DNA of 64,000 bases from an uncultured Vicinamibacterales bacterium (GCA_958295905.1 OY282382.1:1574001-1638000), one strand, 5' to 3'; shown: positions 1 through 8,742, counted from the stretch's first letter. Notes: generated by a model not told the origin, from the letters alone. Made by a program: numbers and translations.

Positions 1-283
1 CGTCGATCTCGACGGTGACCTCGAGATAGCGGCCGTTCGCGATGTGCCGGACCCGCTCGACCCCCGTGTGCTTCCCGCCCGGCAACAGCGGGGTCTCGGG
101 CGGAGACCACTCGATCTCCCAGTCGCCGAGGAAGTACCGCAGGTCGAACGGCGGCATCATCTCGTCGCCGGTCGTCGGTCCGCCCTGCGTCGCCCCCGGC
201 GGTTGCCGCTGGGCCTGAAGCGGAGAGACCGCAACCCCCGACGTGACGCCGAGCGCCAGGAGAACCGGAAGTACGTGCCTCAT
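1..283 (-). CDS. Secreted hypothetical protein, 5' part only
   Basis: This reading frame starts at the ATG complementary to 281-283 and runs off the left edge of the window, so only about 94 residues are seen. The N-terminus is a typical Sec signal peptide (MRHVLPVLLALGVTSG, then an alanine-rich stretch ending near SPLQAQ). The mature part is a proline/glycine linker followed by FLGDWEIEWSPPETPL and NGRYLEVTVEID. The pattern of a short 'GxW' motif followed by a 'GRYLE' strand resembles the start of DUF1579-like or lipocalin-like secreted proteins; this is a weak resemblance and the function is unknown. No neighbour upstream is visible. Confidence is high that it is a gene, low for family. Confidence 0.7.
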   Translation of the reverse strand, partial: MRHVLPVLLALGVTSGVAVSPLQAQRQPPGATQGGPTTGDEMMPPFDLRYFLGDWEIEWSPPETPLLPGGKHTGVERVRHIANGRYLEVTVEID

Positions 284-344
284 GCGTGAATTCTATCCCG
301 TCTTGCCGGTCATGGGGTGGAGGCCGGGTCTATCGGGGCTTTGG

Positions 345-432
345 CGCCGTGGGGATGCCTCGGGGGCCGGCCACGCCTGATCTTCCAGCGGCGGCGCCCC
401 GTTTCCTGACGCGCACCCGGAGCCGCAGGACC
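345..432 (-). repeat. Interspersed repeat family G, copy 1
   Basis: Read on the minus strand this 88-bp piece matches 4875-4965 and pieces of 34303-34620: a core GGTGCGCGTCAAGAAA-like motif, then a run of GCCGCCGCTGGA, then GGCCGGCCCCCGAGG. It lies directly next to a family A copy (433-591), as copy 2 does at 4717-5095, so A and G appear to have spread together or to be two halves of a longer unit. Not coding as far as can be seen. Confidence 0.65.
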
Positions 433-591
433 ATCCCATGCTCCGCCACCGCCGTGCGCAGGCAGCATCGCGGCGGGTCCTGGGGCTCTGGACGTGCGGA
501 ATCGTGGGTCACCCGCGGCGCCGGTCGGTCGGCAAGACGGTGGCGACCCCTCGAATCGGGGGCTGGCCGTCATGCGCAGTCAGCGTGGGAT
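433..591 (+). repeat. Interspersed repeat family A, copy 1
   Basis: A 159-bp element that recurs at 4717-4874 (inverted), 19863-20176 (interrupted) and 62116-62275. The ends form an inverted repeat: ATCCCACGCT at the left in the better copies (ATCCCATGCT here) and AGCGTGGGAT at the right. Near the right end is a conserved hairpin with CCCCTCGAATCGGGGG at its core, flanked by GACGG and GCCGTC. Length, conserved ends and hairpin suggest a miniature transposable element or a mobile structured RNA; no target duplication is clear. Confidence 0.75.
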
Positions 592-713
592 GCCCCTGCC
601 CGGAGCCGGGGGCCCGGTTGATCGCGCACCGGGGCCGTGGTACAAGTTGGCCGCAGCCGGTCATCTCCGGGATCGGCCGCGGCCGCCCTCGTCACCATCA
701 TGGCACGACCAGG

Positions 714-938
714 ATGCGCTTCCCTTGCCCCCGCGCGGTTCCGGTCCTGCTCGCTTGGCTCGTCCCGGGGGCGGTGGCGCAGGCCGGCCAGGACGCGGCG
801 ATCGAGCCGCGGACCGTCGTGGGGTGCCTGCGGAGCGGCGGCGGGGAGTGGATGCTCGATCGGGCCACCGCGGGCGAGCCGTCCGAACGGGCGTTCACGA
901 GCCGGGACATTACTTCTACCGCCAGATGCGGGAGCTGA
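714..938 (+). CDS. Possible small secreted protein (remnant?)
   Basis: A 74-codon frame from ATG 714. It begins with a plausible signal peptide (MRFPCPRAVPVLLAWLVPGAVAQAG) after which comes TVVGCLRSGGGEWMLDRA. A 'GCL' followed by a short beta-strand pattern is common in small secreted proteins of this kind of genome. After residue 65 the sequence turns into low-complexity residues, and a neighbouring frame continues with HYFYRQMRELIERGG, so the gene may be frameshifted or decayed. No good ribosome-binding site is present. It stands between repeat A (to 591) and the tryptophanase. The call rests on the signal peptide alone. Confidence 0.3.
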   Translation: MRFPCPRAVPVLLAWLVPGAVAQAGQDAAIEPRTVVGCLRSGGGEWMLDRATAGEPSERAFTSRDITSTARCGS

Positions 939-1062
939 TCGAACGCGGCGGCCGGCGGCCCGGGTTTCGCCGCGCGCCGAAGGCCTCGTCGCTCTTCCCC
1001 CGGCGCGCCTCACGTCGCCGGCGTACCGTCCGTGCCCCGGGACCGGGTGACCACGCAGCGGC

Positions 1063-2418
1063 ATGAAGACCGAGATCGAACCGTTCCGCATCAAAATGGT
1101 CGAGCCGATCCGGCTGCCCACGGCCGAGGAGCGCGAGGCGATTCTCCAGCGGGCCGGCCTGAACCTGTTCAAGGTGGCGGCGGCCGACGTCGTGATCGAT
1201 CTGCTGACCGACAGCGGGACCGGCGCGATGAGCGCGGAGCAGTGGGCCGCGATGATGCGCGGCGACGAGAGCTACGCCGGCGCGGAGAGCTTCGAGCGCC
1301 TGCGGGAGGCGGTCCGCGGCGTCACCGGCTTCGACGAGCCGCTGCCGACCCACCAGGGCCGCGCGGGCGAGCGGGTGCTCTTCGAGCTGGTGGGCGGTGC
1401 GGGCGCGGTGATCCCGAACAACGCCCACTTCGACACCACGCGGGCCAACATCGAGCGGACCGGGGCGCGCGCCGTCGACCTCTCGATTCCCGAGGCCGCC
1501 GATCCGACCAGCCGCCATCCGTTCAAGGGCAACATGGACCTCGCCGGGCTCGACGCGCTGCTCGGCGCGGAGGGGGCGCGCGTCCCGCTGGCCCTCTGCA
1601 CCATCACCAGCAACGCCGCCGGCGGCCAGCCGGTCAGCCTGGAGAACCTGCGCGCGGCGCGGGAGGTGTGCCGGCGCCACCGCGTCTCCTTCTTTCTCGA
1701 CGCCTGCCGCTTCGCCGAGAACGCGTGGTTCATCAAGCAGCGCGAGCCGGGCCAGCGCGACCGGCCCGTGCGCGCGATCGCCCGCGACCAGTTCGCGGCG
1801 GCGGACGGGGCGATCATCAGCGCCAAGAAGGACGGCCTGGTCAACATCGGCGGCCTGCTGCTCGTCCGCGACCCCGACCTGCGGCGCCGGGCCGGCGAGG
1901 TGCTCATCACCACCGAGGGTTACCTCACCTACGGGGGGCTGGCGGGACGCGACCTCGACGCGATGGCGGTGGGTCTGCGCGAGGTGCTCGCTCCGGATTA
2001 TCTGCGCTACCGCATCGGTACCGCCGCCTATGTCGGGGAACGGCTCCTCGCCGCCGGCATCCAGATCGTCGAGCCGCCGGGGGGGCACGCCGTCTACATC
2101 GATGCGCGCCGCTTCTGTCCGCACCTGCCGGCGGATCAGTTTCCGGCCCAGGCGGTCGTCGCCGCGCTCTACCGCCACGCCGGGGTGCGGGCGAGCGAGG
2201 TGGGCTCGGCGATGGCCGGGGCGGGGAGCCGGGCGCCGCTCGAGCTGGTCCGCCTCGCGATACCGCGGCGGGTCTACACCCGGGCCCACCTGGACTACGT
2301 GATCGAGGCGCTCGTCGAGCTCCACGCCCGCCGAGGCGCCATCCGCGGCCTGCGCGTCGTCGAGGCGCCGGCGAGCCTGCCGCACTTCTCGGCGCGCTAC
2401 GCCGAGGTGGACCCGTGA
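1063..2418 (+). CDS. tnaA: Tryptophanase (tryptophan indole-lyase)
   Basis: A 451-residue PLP enzyme of the beta-eliminating lyase family, cytoplasmic, cleaving L-tryptophan to indole, pyruvate and ammonia. It aligns end to end with tryptophanase and tyrosine phenol-lyase from DLLTDSGTGAMS near residue 45 through ITSNAAGGQPVSL (about 185), the PLP lysine in SAKKDGLVNIGG (about 255), to the C-terminal LPHFSARY. Two positions favour tryptophanase: HFDTTRA, where phenol-lyases have Thr in place of Asp, and the His in LPHFSAR, where phenol-lyases have Phe. No tryptophan permease or TnaC-like leader is next to it, so it stands alone, convergent with the glycosyltransferase downstream. Tyrosine phenol-lyase is the alternative and is less likely. 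Confidence 0.85.
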   Translation: MKTEIEPFRIKMVEPIRLPTAEEREAILQRAGLNLFKVAAADVVIDLLTDSGTGAMSAEQWAAMMRGDESYAGAESFERLREAVRGVTGFDEPLPTHQGRAGERVLFELVGGAGAVIPNNAHFDTTRANIERTGARAVDLSIPEAADPTSRHPFKGNMDLAGLDALLGAEGARVPLALCTITSNAAGGQPVSLENLRAAREVCRRHRVSFFLDACRFAENAWFIKQREPGQRDRPVRAIARDQFAAADGAIISAKKDGLVNIGGLLLVRDPDLRRRAGEVLITTEGYLTYGGLAGRDLDAMAVGLREVLAPDYLRYRIGTAAYVGERLLAAGIQIVEPPGGHAVYIDARRFCPHLPADQFPAQAVVAALYRHAGVRASEVGSAMAGAGSRAPLELVRLAIPRRVYTRAHLDYVIEALVELHARRGAIRGLRVVEAPASLPHFSARYAEVDP

Positions 2419-2480
2419 GGAAGCCCGGCCGGGTCCGACAGCGTCGTCTTGCGGCGCCGCCCGCCGCCTGATCAACCCGG

Positions 2481-2580
2481 CAGCCCGTGGCGAAAGTCCC
2501 GGAAATCGTCGCCTGCGGCTCCGATGGCCGCCCAACCGACCCTTGATGAATCCGCGCCGTTCTACGGCGCAGACTCCTGG
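2481..2580 (-). repeat. Solo IS end fused to a family C repeat
   Basis: Bases 2481-2500 match the terminal inverted repeat of the insertion sequence at 43306-44762 (CAGCCCGTGGCGAAAGTC). It is joined directly to a family C repeat (2498-2580, minus orientation) that starts, on the minus strand, with GGAGTCTGCGCCGTAGAAC and ends with GATTTCCGGG. Family C folds into two hairpins (see 30910-31075). The repeat lies at the convergent ends of tnaA and the glycosyltransferase, and the latter's last codons and stop lie inside it. Confidence 0.75.
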
Positions 2581-3875
2581 CTCTCTCCCGGCAGGACCGG
2601 CCCCCGCGGCGCGCGCTCGACCACCTCGGCGGCCGGCGGCAGGCGCCGCTGGCGGCGCCCGAGCCAGCCCGGCATCGGCTCCAGCGTGCGCCCGGCCGCG
2701 GCCGGGTCCTCCTGCTCGAGCTGGCGCAGCAGTTCCAGGTACTTCCGATCGATCTCCGGCCACACGTAGTGCCGGTTGAAGTACCGGCGGCCGTTGGCGC
2801 CGAGGCCGGCGCGCAGCCGGGGGTTGTTCTCCAGCAGCCGCAGGGTCTCGGCGAACTCCGGGTAGTTCGTGTAGTAGAGGCCGGCGTTGCTCCGGACCAC
2901 TTGGCCGCGGAGCACGTCGCAGGCGCCGTTGACCAGCACCGGCAGCCCCATCGCCCAGGCCTCAAGCGTCACCATCGACAGGCTCTCGTACGGCGACGGC
3001 ATGATCAGCAGGTGGGCGGCGGCCAGGGCGTCGTACTTTTCCTGGTCGGACACGAAGCCCAGGCGCCGGATGCGCGGGTCGTCCGGCACCGGCATCCGCG
3101 TCGACCCGGCGAGAACCAGATCGAGTCCACCCCCGGTGGCCGCATATCCCCGGAAGTGGCTGAACAGGTCGGCGCACCCCTTGTTCGGGTCGATACGGCC
3201 GACGTACAGGGCGAAGGGGGCGGTGATGCCGGTCTGCGCCCGGAAGCGCGTTGCGCTGGCCTGGTCGGGCACCTCCGAACCGACGCCCACCACGACGCCC
3301 GGCACCGCCTGGTTCCCCGAGACGTGTTGAATCAGCGCCCGCTCCTCGAACGAGTTGTACAGGATGCCGCGCACACCGCGGAACACCGGACCGAAGAGGG
3401 ACAGCCCGATCGCAGGGTCGCGCTCGGCCGTCGGCGCCAGCAGGGCGCGTCGCGCGACGGCCCGGACGCCGTGGTAGGCGTGGTAGTACCGGTAGCTGAA
3501 GAAGAGACAGTAGTCGTACGAGTCCTCGGGCCGAACCAGGTGGGAGAGCAGGGCGGGGCTGGTCGGGCCTTGGCTCGACAGCCACCGCAGCTCGTCGGCG
3601 AGAGAGTGCGGCTGCTCGAACACCCGGCGGGACCGGAGGCCGAACTCGTACGGGTCGCGCTCGCGGGCGACGGGGAACCGGCGCACCGGCAGGCCGTTGA
3701 TCGTTTCGGCGCCCGCCGGGTACTCGTTCCGCCAAGTGACGTAGTCGCGGGCGCAGGTGGTCAGGACCTCGACGTCGGCGTGCCGAGCCAGCCGCTCGGC
3801 GATGTAGCGCGCGTGCAGTTCGGCGCCGCCGTTGATCTCGAGCCCGTAGCGTTGGACGACGATCGCCAGCTTCAT
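2562..3875 (-). CDS. Glycosyltransferase family 4 (GT4)
   Basis: A 437-residue retaining GT-B glycosyltransferase. The N-terminal Rossmann domain opens with MKLAIVVQRYGLEINGGAE, a GT4 acceptor-domain start (compare the 'GGAE' turn). The C-terminal donor-binding domain contains ALYVGRIDPNKG (about 235), then MPSPYESLSMVTLEAWAMGLPV (about 305-327), the E-x7-E region that binds the nucleotide sugar. No membrane segments, so probably a cytoplasmic or peripheral enzyme of polysaccharide or glycolipid assembly; donor and acceptor cannot be told. Its start overlaps the stop of the upstream coiled-coil gene (ATGA, 3872-3875), so the two are translationally coupled. The last residues (GESQESAP) are encoded by a family C repeat that also supplies the stop codon. 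Confidence 0.85.
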   Translation of the reverse strand: MKLAIVVQRYGLEINGGAELHARYIAERLARHADVEVLTTCARDYVTWRNEYPAGAETINGLPVRRFPVARERDPYEFGLRSRRVFEQPHSLADELRWLSSQGPTSPALLSHLVRPEDSYDYCLFFSYRYYHAYHGVRAVARRALLAPTAERDPAIGLSLFGPVFRGVRGILYNSFEERALIQHVSGNQAVPGVVVGVGSEVPDQASATRFRAQTGITAPFALYVGRIDPNKGCADLFSHFRGYAATGGGLDLVLAGSTRMPVPDDPRIRRLGFVSDQEKYDALAAAHLLIMPSPYESLSMVTLEAWAMGLPVLVNGACDVLRGQVVRSNAGLYYTNYPEFAETLRLLENNPRLRAGLGANGRRYFNRHYVWPEIDRKYLELLRQLEQEDPAAAGRTLEPMPGWLGRRQRRLPPAAEVVERAPRGPVLPGESQESAP

Positions 3876-4543
3876 CGGTTCGGCGGGGGAGTCTCGACGA
3901 TCGGCGGCGGGGAGGGGGGGGCGTCGCCTGCCGGCTTTTCCGGCTGCCGGTCACCGTTCGGCGACGCCGCGGGCTCGCCGGCCCCGGCCTGCTCGAGTGC
4001 GCCCAGCCGCTGGGACATCGATTCCACGAGCCTCCGCTGGTTCTTCATCTCGCTGGAGAGCCTCTGCATCTCGGCCGTCAGATCCTGCACGGCCCGGCGG
4101 CTCAGGACGTCCTGCTTCTCATGGGCCGCCAACCGCCGCGCCACCTCGCGGTCGAAGGCGGTCTGCTGCGCGTTCAGACGGGCCTGGGTGGAGAGCGCAT
4201 CGACCATCGGATCGATGTTGAAGACGAACTTCAGCAGCGGGCGGAGCAGCCTGCGGCTGCCGTACAGGACCCGTCCGACGCCGCCGCGCGACGACCAGTA
4301 GATGCTGTGGCCGTGGAAGTCGAACCACTCCGACGGCGGGAGCGCCGCCGCCCTCGGGTCCGCGGCGGCTGCCGACTCCATGCGGCGCCGGGTTGCTCGG
4401 TTCCCGGCCGGCTCCGCGTCGGTCGCAGCCTCATCCGCGGCCCGCGCCGACTCGGCGCGGCGCCGCAATTCAATGCGGGCGCGGATCTGCTCCATGATCC
4501 GCTCCACGTCGATATCGTCGGGCTGCGCAGGGAGCTCGGACAT
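3872..4543 (-). CDS. Hypothetical coiled-coil protein of a polysaccharide gene pair
   Basis: A frame of 223 residues from ATG 4543 (MSELPAQPDDIDVERIMEQI). A longer frame reaches 4690 but its extra N-terminus is low-complexity Arg/Gly/Pro, so I chose 4543. The 'DVERIMEQIRARIELRR' start is the kind of N-terminal helix seen in proteins from glycosyltransferase and methyltransferase clusters. Residues 80-125 are aromatic-rich (WFDFHGHSIYWSS), then a long coiled coil (about 125-190) with heptads of Leu/Met, then a Pro-rich tail. No catalytic motif. Coupled to the GT4 enzyme by a 4-bp overlap, so a partner or length-control factor is plausible, not shown. Confidence 0.65.
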   Translation of the reverse strand: MSELPAQPDDIDVERIMEQIRARIELRRRAESARAADEAATDAEPAGNRATRRRMESAAAADPRAAALPPSEWFDFHGHSIYWSSRGGVGRVLYGSRRLLRPLLKFVFNIDPMVDALSTQARLNAQQTAFDREVARRLAAHEKQDVLSRRAVQDLTAEMQRLSSEMKNQRRLVESMSQRLGALEQAGAGEPAASPNGDRQPEKPAGDAPPSPPPIVETPPPNR

Positions 4544-4716
4544 CCACCACCCCAAGGGGCGCGCCGCGGGTCGCCGAGCCGTGGGGCGACCGACGACCCG
4601 CGCACGGCCGGGGCGGTCATCACCATCGGGCGGTCGACCCGCGCCTTCGCGGGGCCCGCGTACCGTACCCACGCCGCCCGCGCTTGTCAATCACCGAACG
4701 GGTCCGGGGCAGGAGC

Positions 4717-4874
4717 ATCCCACGCTGACTGCGCGTGACGGCCCGCCCTCGATTCGAGGGGTCGCCACCGTCTTGCCGACCGGCCGCCGCCGCGTGAGAC
4801 CCACGATTCCGCACATTCGGAGCGCAGGACCCGCCACGATGCTGCCTGCGCACGGCGGTTGCGGAGCGTGGGAT
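4717..4874 (-). repeat. Interspersed repeat family A, copy 2
   Basis: The mirror image of copy 1: ATCCCACGCT at 4717-4726 and AGCGTGGGAT at 4865-4874 form a perfect 10-bp inverted pair. 158 bp long, with the conserved hairpin core near 4752-4767. Followed at once by a family G segment. Confidence 0.8.
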
Positions 4875-5095
4875 GGTCCTGGGTCCGGGTGCACGTCAAG
4901 AAAGTGAGGCGCCGCCGCTTGGAGTTATCCGGCGTGGCCGGCCCCCGAGGAGGCATTCCCATGACCCCCAAAGAGTCCGTTCGGGGGGTCTCGATGCCGA
5001 GAACGGCGCGGAAATCGCCAACCTGACAGTGCCGGGGACAGTCACTTCGCAAACCGTCATGATCGGGGACGCCGATCGTCCCAAACGCCACGAAA
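4875..5095 (+). repeat. Interspersed repeat family G, copy 2 (longest)
   Basis: About 220 bp. From left to right: a GGTGCACGTCAAGAAAGTG motif, GGCCGGCCCCCGAGG, a segment containing GATGCCGAGAACGG and GGAAATCGCCAACCTGAC, and finally AACCGTCATGATCGGGGACG. The same blocks recur in order at 34303-34497. The last block also occurs, inverted, inside family B elements at 22858-22880 and 36338-36362, so the families share modules. Minus-strand frames across this stretch are not gene-like. Confidence 0.65.
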
Positions 5096-5472
5096 TCTGA
5101 CGTGCGCCCCCGGGTCCGGCGACTCGGGAGCTGGACGAGATGGCGGCCCCGCGGCGTTCGGGAGACGTCAGGGGAGCGGTGATCAGCGCCGCCGAGAGCG
5201 GGTTGCGTTGATCATGCCGGCGGGTCGGCAGGCTTGCGTGGGGTTCCTCGAGTCGGTGTCTCCCGCGCGGGGCGGGTCGGGTTGGGCGGGTCGCGGGTTC
5301 GGGCGGTCGGACGTGGCCGACGGGCGGTTGCGGTCGCGGCGCCGACGCCCCCGGCGGCAACCCCGCCGTCCCGCCCACGCACGTCCAGCCCGCCGCCGGT
5401 AGCTGGTCGCGCGGGGCGACGTCGTCGGAGCTTCGGTTACGATACGGGGCGCCCATGGCAGGGAGGCACGGC
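5096..5472. other. Intergenic, no gene seen
   Basis: About 375 bp of very GC-rich sequence with short Arg/Pro-rich frames only. I see no domain, RNA or repeat copy here. It must hold the promoter of the dehydrogenase at 5473, but no convincing -35/-10 pair is visible. Confidence 0.5.
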
Positions 5473-6232
5473 ATGGACTTCACCGGCAAGGCGGTATTGG
5501 TGACGGGGGCGTCGCAGGGGATCGGACGTGCGATAGCCCGCCAGTTCGCCGGCCGCGGCGCCCGGGTGGCCGTCCACTGCCACCGGAACCGGGCCGCGGC
5601 GGAGCAGACGCGGGCGGGGTTGCCGGGGGGGCCGCACCGGATCGTAGAGGCCGACGTCGGCGACCCGGACGCGGTCGCGCGGATGGTCGATTCGGTCGCG
5701 GCGGACCTGGGCCGGATCGACGTGCTGGTCAACAACGCCGGCGTCTACGAGGCCCATCCGATCGCGGAGGTGTCCTACCGCGCGTGGCAGGCCGGCTGGC
5801 GGCGGACGCTGGAGACGAACCTGGTGGGGGCGGCCAATGCCGCTTACTGCGCGGCGCGGCGCATGATCCGGCAGGGGGGCGGGCGCATCGTCAACGTCTC
5901 GTCGCGCGGCGCGTTCCGGGGCGAGCCGGACGCCCCCGCGTACGGGGCGAGCAAGGCGGGGATGAATGCGATGAGCCAGTCGCTGGCGAAGGCGTTGGCC
6001 CCGCACCGTGTCTTCGTGGGGGGTGGTCGCGCCGGGGTTCGTCACCACCGAACGGACCGCCCCCTTTCTCGACGGGCCGGACGGAGACGCGGTTCGCGGA
6101 CAGAACCCTCTGGGGCGCGTCGCGACCCCCGACGAGGTGGCGTACGCGGTCGTCTTTCTCGCATCGGAGGGGGCCGAGTTCACGACGGGGACGATCATCG
6201 ACGTCAACGGCGCGTCGTATCTGCGATCGTGA
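5473..6232 (+). pseudogene. SDR family oxidoreductase with a 1-base frameshift
   Basis: A short-chain dehydrogenase/reductase of about 253 residues read in two frames. Start ATG 5473 is preceded by GGGAGG at 5461-5466. The first frame has the nucleotide-binding [10 protein letters not shown], then DVLVNNAG, then the catalytic SSRG and YGASKAG. After LAPHRVFVG a run of six G (6018-6023) shifts the frame; five G would continue as [15 protein letters not shown] and on to [14 protein letters not shown] with the stop at 6230-6232. Both halves are otherwise intact and the fold is complete, so this is either a recent frameshift or a base-calling error in the homopolymer. The family reduces or oxidises a carbonyl/hydroxyl with NAD(P)H; the substrate cannot be told. 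The first frame also runs on to 7659 over the pfk gene, which is meaningless. Confidence 0.8.
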
Positions 6233-6354
6233 GCCGGGAACGGCGGCCGGGCGGACAGGGTCGGGGCGGCTGCTCGTTCTGCGGTTCGGTCAGTCCGCGG
6301 CGGCACTCCGGGCCGCCCCGATCGACGGCGGCGGGGCCTTGCGCCAAGGGCGGT

Positions 6355-7542
6355 TCAGGCCGGGCGCAGGGACGCCGCGGGGCCGGGGGGGAGGACCGGT
6401 TCGTCCTCCATGCTGCGCAGCGACTTGACCACGGGCGACGTGTTCGGCGGATACTCGCCGAAGCTGACCCCCAGCGCCCGCGCCGCGACGACCCCCGCGC
6501 TGTCCGCCGAGACGCGCGAAACCCGATGCACCGCGTCCTGAATCGGCACGCTCTTCACCGCCGGCGGGTCGTAGGCCACCATCTTCCCGAACTGCCGCTC
6601 GAAGACGAGACGGACGGCATGGGCGCCGAACTGGGTGGCGAGGGTGCGGTCGAAATTGGTCGGGGGGCCGCCGCGTTGCAGATGCCCCAGAATGACGACC
6701 CGCGTCTCTCGCTTCAGCCGGGCTTCCAGCTCCCGCGCGACGATCTGGCCGATGCCGCCCAGCCGGACCTGCTGCCCCGGTACGGGGTCCTCGCGGGTCA
6801 CGAGGCCTCCGCCCGGCAGCTCGGCCCCCTCGGCCACCGCGACGAGCGAGAACCGCTTGCCGTGGGTGTCCCGCTCCAGAATCTTCTGGCAGACGTTCTC
6901 CCAGGTCCACGGGATCTCGGGAATCAGGATGACCGACGCGGCGCCGGCGATGCCCGCGTGCAGCGCGATCCACCCGGTGTGGCGCCCCATCACCTCGAGC
7001 ACCATGATGCGGTCGTGGCTCGCCGCGGTGGTGTGGAGGCGGTCCATCGCGTCGGTGGCGCAGGCGACCGCGCTGTCGAAACCGAACGTGAAGGCGGTCG
7101 CCGAGAGATCGTTGTCGATGGACTTGGGCACGCCCACGACGGGGATCCCGTGCTCGTGGAACTGCTGGGCGACGGCGAGGGACCCGTCGCCGCCGATGCA
7201 GATCAGTCCCTTGAGGTCGAGCTGGCGCAGGGTGCGCTCGACCTCGGGGAGCAGCTCGGGGTCGAGTTCCTGCCGATCGTCAATCCCCACCCGGGCCGAG
7301 AACCGGCCCTGGTTGGTGGATCCCAGGATGGTGCCGCCCCGGTTGATGATCCCCGACGTGTTCCGGGTGTCGAGCGGCACGTAGGTCACCGGGTCGACCA
7401 GCCCTTCGAAGCCCCGGCGAAAGCCGACGACGTCGGACCCGAGCCGCGCGGCGGACTTCACGGCGCCCCGGATGACCGCGTTCAACCCCGGGCAGTCGCC
7501 GCCCGCGGTCAGGATTCCGATCCGGCGTGTCGCAGTCGGCAT
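6355..7542 (-). CDS. pfkA: 6-phosphofructokinase
   Basis: A 395-residue cytoplasmic phosphofructokinase, committing fructose 6-phosphate to glycolysis. Family signatures are in order: [12 protein letters not shown] near residue 10, the GGDGS phosphate-donor loop near 115, the catalytic PKSIDNDL near 137, EVMGRHTGW, and [10 protein letters not shown]. The donor loop has Gly where pyrophosphate enzymes have Asp (GGDD), which points to ATP. The residue before the SIDND motif is Lys, as in pyrophosphate-dependent enzymes and the longer 'mixed' ATP enzymes; the short E. coli type has Gly. The length (395 against about 320) also fits the longer group. Downstream of, and in the same direction as, the aldo/keto reductase with 70 bp between. 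Confidence 0.9.
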   Translation of the reverse strand: MPTATRRIGILTAGGDCPGLNAVIRGAVKSAARLGSDVVGFRRGFEGLVDPVTYVPLDTRNTSGIINRGGTILGSTNQGRFSARVGIDDRQELDPELLPEVERTLRQLDLKGLICIGGDGSLAVAQQFHEHGIPVVGVPKSIDNDLSATAFTFGFDSAVACATDAMDRLHTTAASHDRIMVLEVMGRHTGWIALHAGIAGAASVILIPEIPWTWENVCQKILERDTHGKRFSLVAVAEGAELPGGGLVTREDPVPGQQVRLGGIGQIVARELEARLKRETRVVILGHLQRGGPPTNFDRTLATQFGAHAVRLVFERQFGKMVAYDPPAVKSVPIQDAVHRVSRVSADSAGVVAARALGVSFGEYPPNTSPVVKSLRSMEDEPVLPPGPAASLRPA

Positions 7543-7612
7543 GGCATCTTCCCCGGTTTGCAGGCGGGCGCGGACCGGCGCCGCGTGGGGCCGGCCCCGG
7601 TCCCGGACGGCG

Positions 7613-8599
7613 TTACGAATGCCCGAGCACCGCGTGCGGGGTGTACCGCTCCTCGATGAACCCGCACTCGTCCTCGTCCAACGTGATGGCGAGAGCGCCG
7701 ACGAGCTGATCGAGCTGTTCCGGCCGGGACGTCCCCACGATGGGCGCGGTCACCCCCGGTTGCCGGACCAGCCAGGCGAGGGCGACCTGGGCCGGGGTGG
7801 CGCCGCGCCGCGCGGCCAGCGTCCGGACGCGTTCCACGATCTCGAAGTCGGCCGGCGCGAAGTACAGCTTGCGTGCGAAGTCGTCGCTCCGGGCCCGGCT
7901 CGACGGTCCCGAGCCCTCCGGCTCCGGGGTGCGGTTGCCGGCGAGAAACCCGCGGGCGAGGGGGCTCCAGGGAATGACGCCGACGCCCTCGGCCCGGCAG
8001 AGCGGCAGCATCTCCCGCTCTTCCTCGCGGTAGACGAGGTTGTAGTGGTTCTGCATGGTCACGAACCGCGCCCACCCCATCCGGTCCGCGGCATGCAGCG
8101 CCCGCGCGAACTGCCAGGCGTACATGCTCGACGCCCCGAGATAGCGTACCCGGCCGGATCGGACGATGTCGTTCAGCGCGTCGAGGGTCTCCTCGAGCGG
8201 CGTGTCGGGATCGAAGCGGTGGATCTGATAGAGGTCCACATGGTCCATGCCGAGCCGCCGGAGCGAACCGTCGATGGCGTCGAACAGGTGCTTCCGCGAC
8301 AGGCCCCGGTCGTTGGGGCCGTCGCCCATCGGAAAGTACGCCTTGGTGGCGACGACGACCTGATCGCGGCGGGCCATGTCGCGGACGGCGCGGCCGAGGA
8401 TCTCCTCGCTCGCCCCGCGGGAGTACATGTCCGCGGTGTCGAAGAAGTTGATCCCGTGGTCGAGGGCCTGCCGGACGAACTGCCGGCCGGTCTCCTCGGG
8501 CAGGACCCAGTCCCGCCAGCTCGGCGAGCCGTAGGTCATCATGCCGAGGCACAGGCGGGAGACTTTCAGGCCGGTCCGTCCGAGCGGCACGTAGTCCAT
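7613..8599 (-). CDS. Aldo/keto reductase
   Basis: A 328-residue NADPH-dependent (alpha/beta)8 oxidoreductase. The catalytic tetrad can be read: Asp and Tyr in FFDTADMYS (about 52-58), Lys in VVATKAYF (about 86), His in LYQIHRFD (about 128). The cofactor-binding end is [16 protein letters not shown]. The closest described groups are the AKR11/YajO and Tas-type reductases acting on small aldehydes and ketones; the substrate is unknown. Starts at ATG 8599 and precedes pfkA on the same strand. Confidence 0.88.
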   Translation of the reverse strand: MDYVPLGRTGLKVSRLCLGMMTYGSPSWRDWVLPEETGRQFVRQALDHGINFFDTADMYSRGASEEILGRAVRDMARRDQVVVATKAYFPMGDGPNDRGLSRKHLFDAIDGSLRRLGMDHVDLYQIHRFDPDTPLEETLDALNDIVRSGRVRYLGASSMYAWQFARALHAADRMGWARFVTMQNHYNLVYREEEREMLPLCRAEGVGVIPWSPLARGFLAGNRTPEPEGSGPSSRARSDDFARKLYFAPADFEIVERVRTLAARRGATPAQVALAWLVRQPGVTAPIVGTSRPEQLDQLVGALAITLDEDECGFIEERYTPHAVLGHS

Positions 8600-8698
8600 G
8601 GCGATCCTGGCGCCCCCGGCCGGACGCCGGCGGGCGCCACCTCCCGCGGGGCCGGAAACAGCAGTCCCGCCGCGGCGCGGACCGGCCGCGGCGCGGCA

Positions 8699-8742
8699 GC
8701 CCGGAAATCGCCGCCTTGCGGCTCCGCCTTCCGTTCAACCAA
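8699..8742 (-). repeat. Family C repeat fragment
   Basis: The inner end of a family C repeat (minus orientation): CCCGGAAATCGCCGCC, GCGGCTCCG, and TTCAACCAACC, without the GGAGTCTGCGCCG half. It is followed directly by the hairpin at 8748-8780. Confidence 0.55.

Noticed and set aside
433-591. Family A as an integron attC site or a tRNA gene.
   Set aside because: No GTTRRRY core sites, no integrase and no acceptor or anticodon arm. Only the T-arm-like loop resembles tRNA.
1063-2418. Tyrosine phenol-lyase in place of tryptophanase.
   Set aside because: The Asp in HFDTTR and the His in LPHFSAR are the tryptophanase residues; phenol-lyases have Thr and Phe at these places.
4544-4690. Longer start (4690) for the coiled-coil gene.
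   Set aside because: The extra 49 residues are low-complexity Arg/Gly/Pro, unlike the family-like start MSELPAQPDDIDVE at 4543.
5455-7659. A single 734-codon protein starting as an SDR and running over pfkA.
   Set aside because: After residue about 185 the sequence is the wrong frame (Arg-rich). The SDR continues in the next frame after a G6 run.
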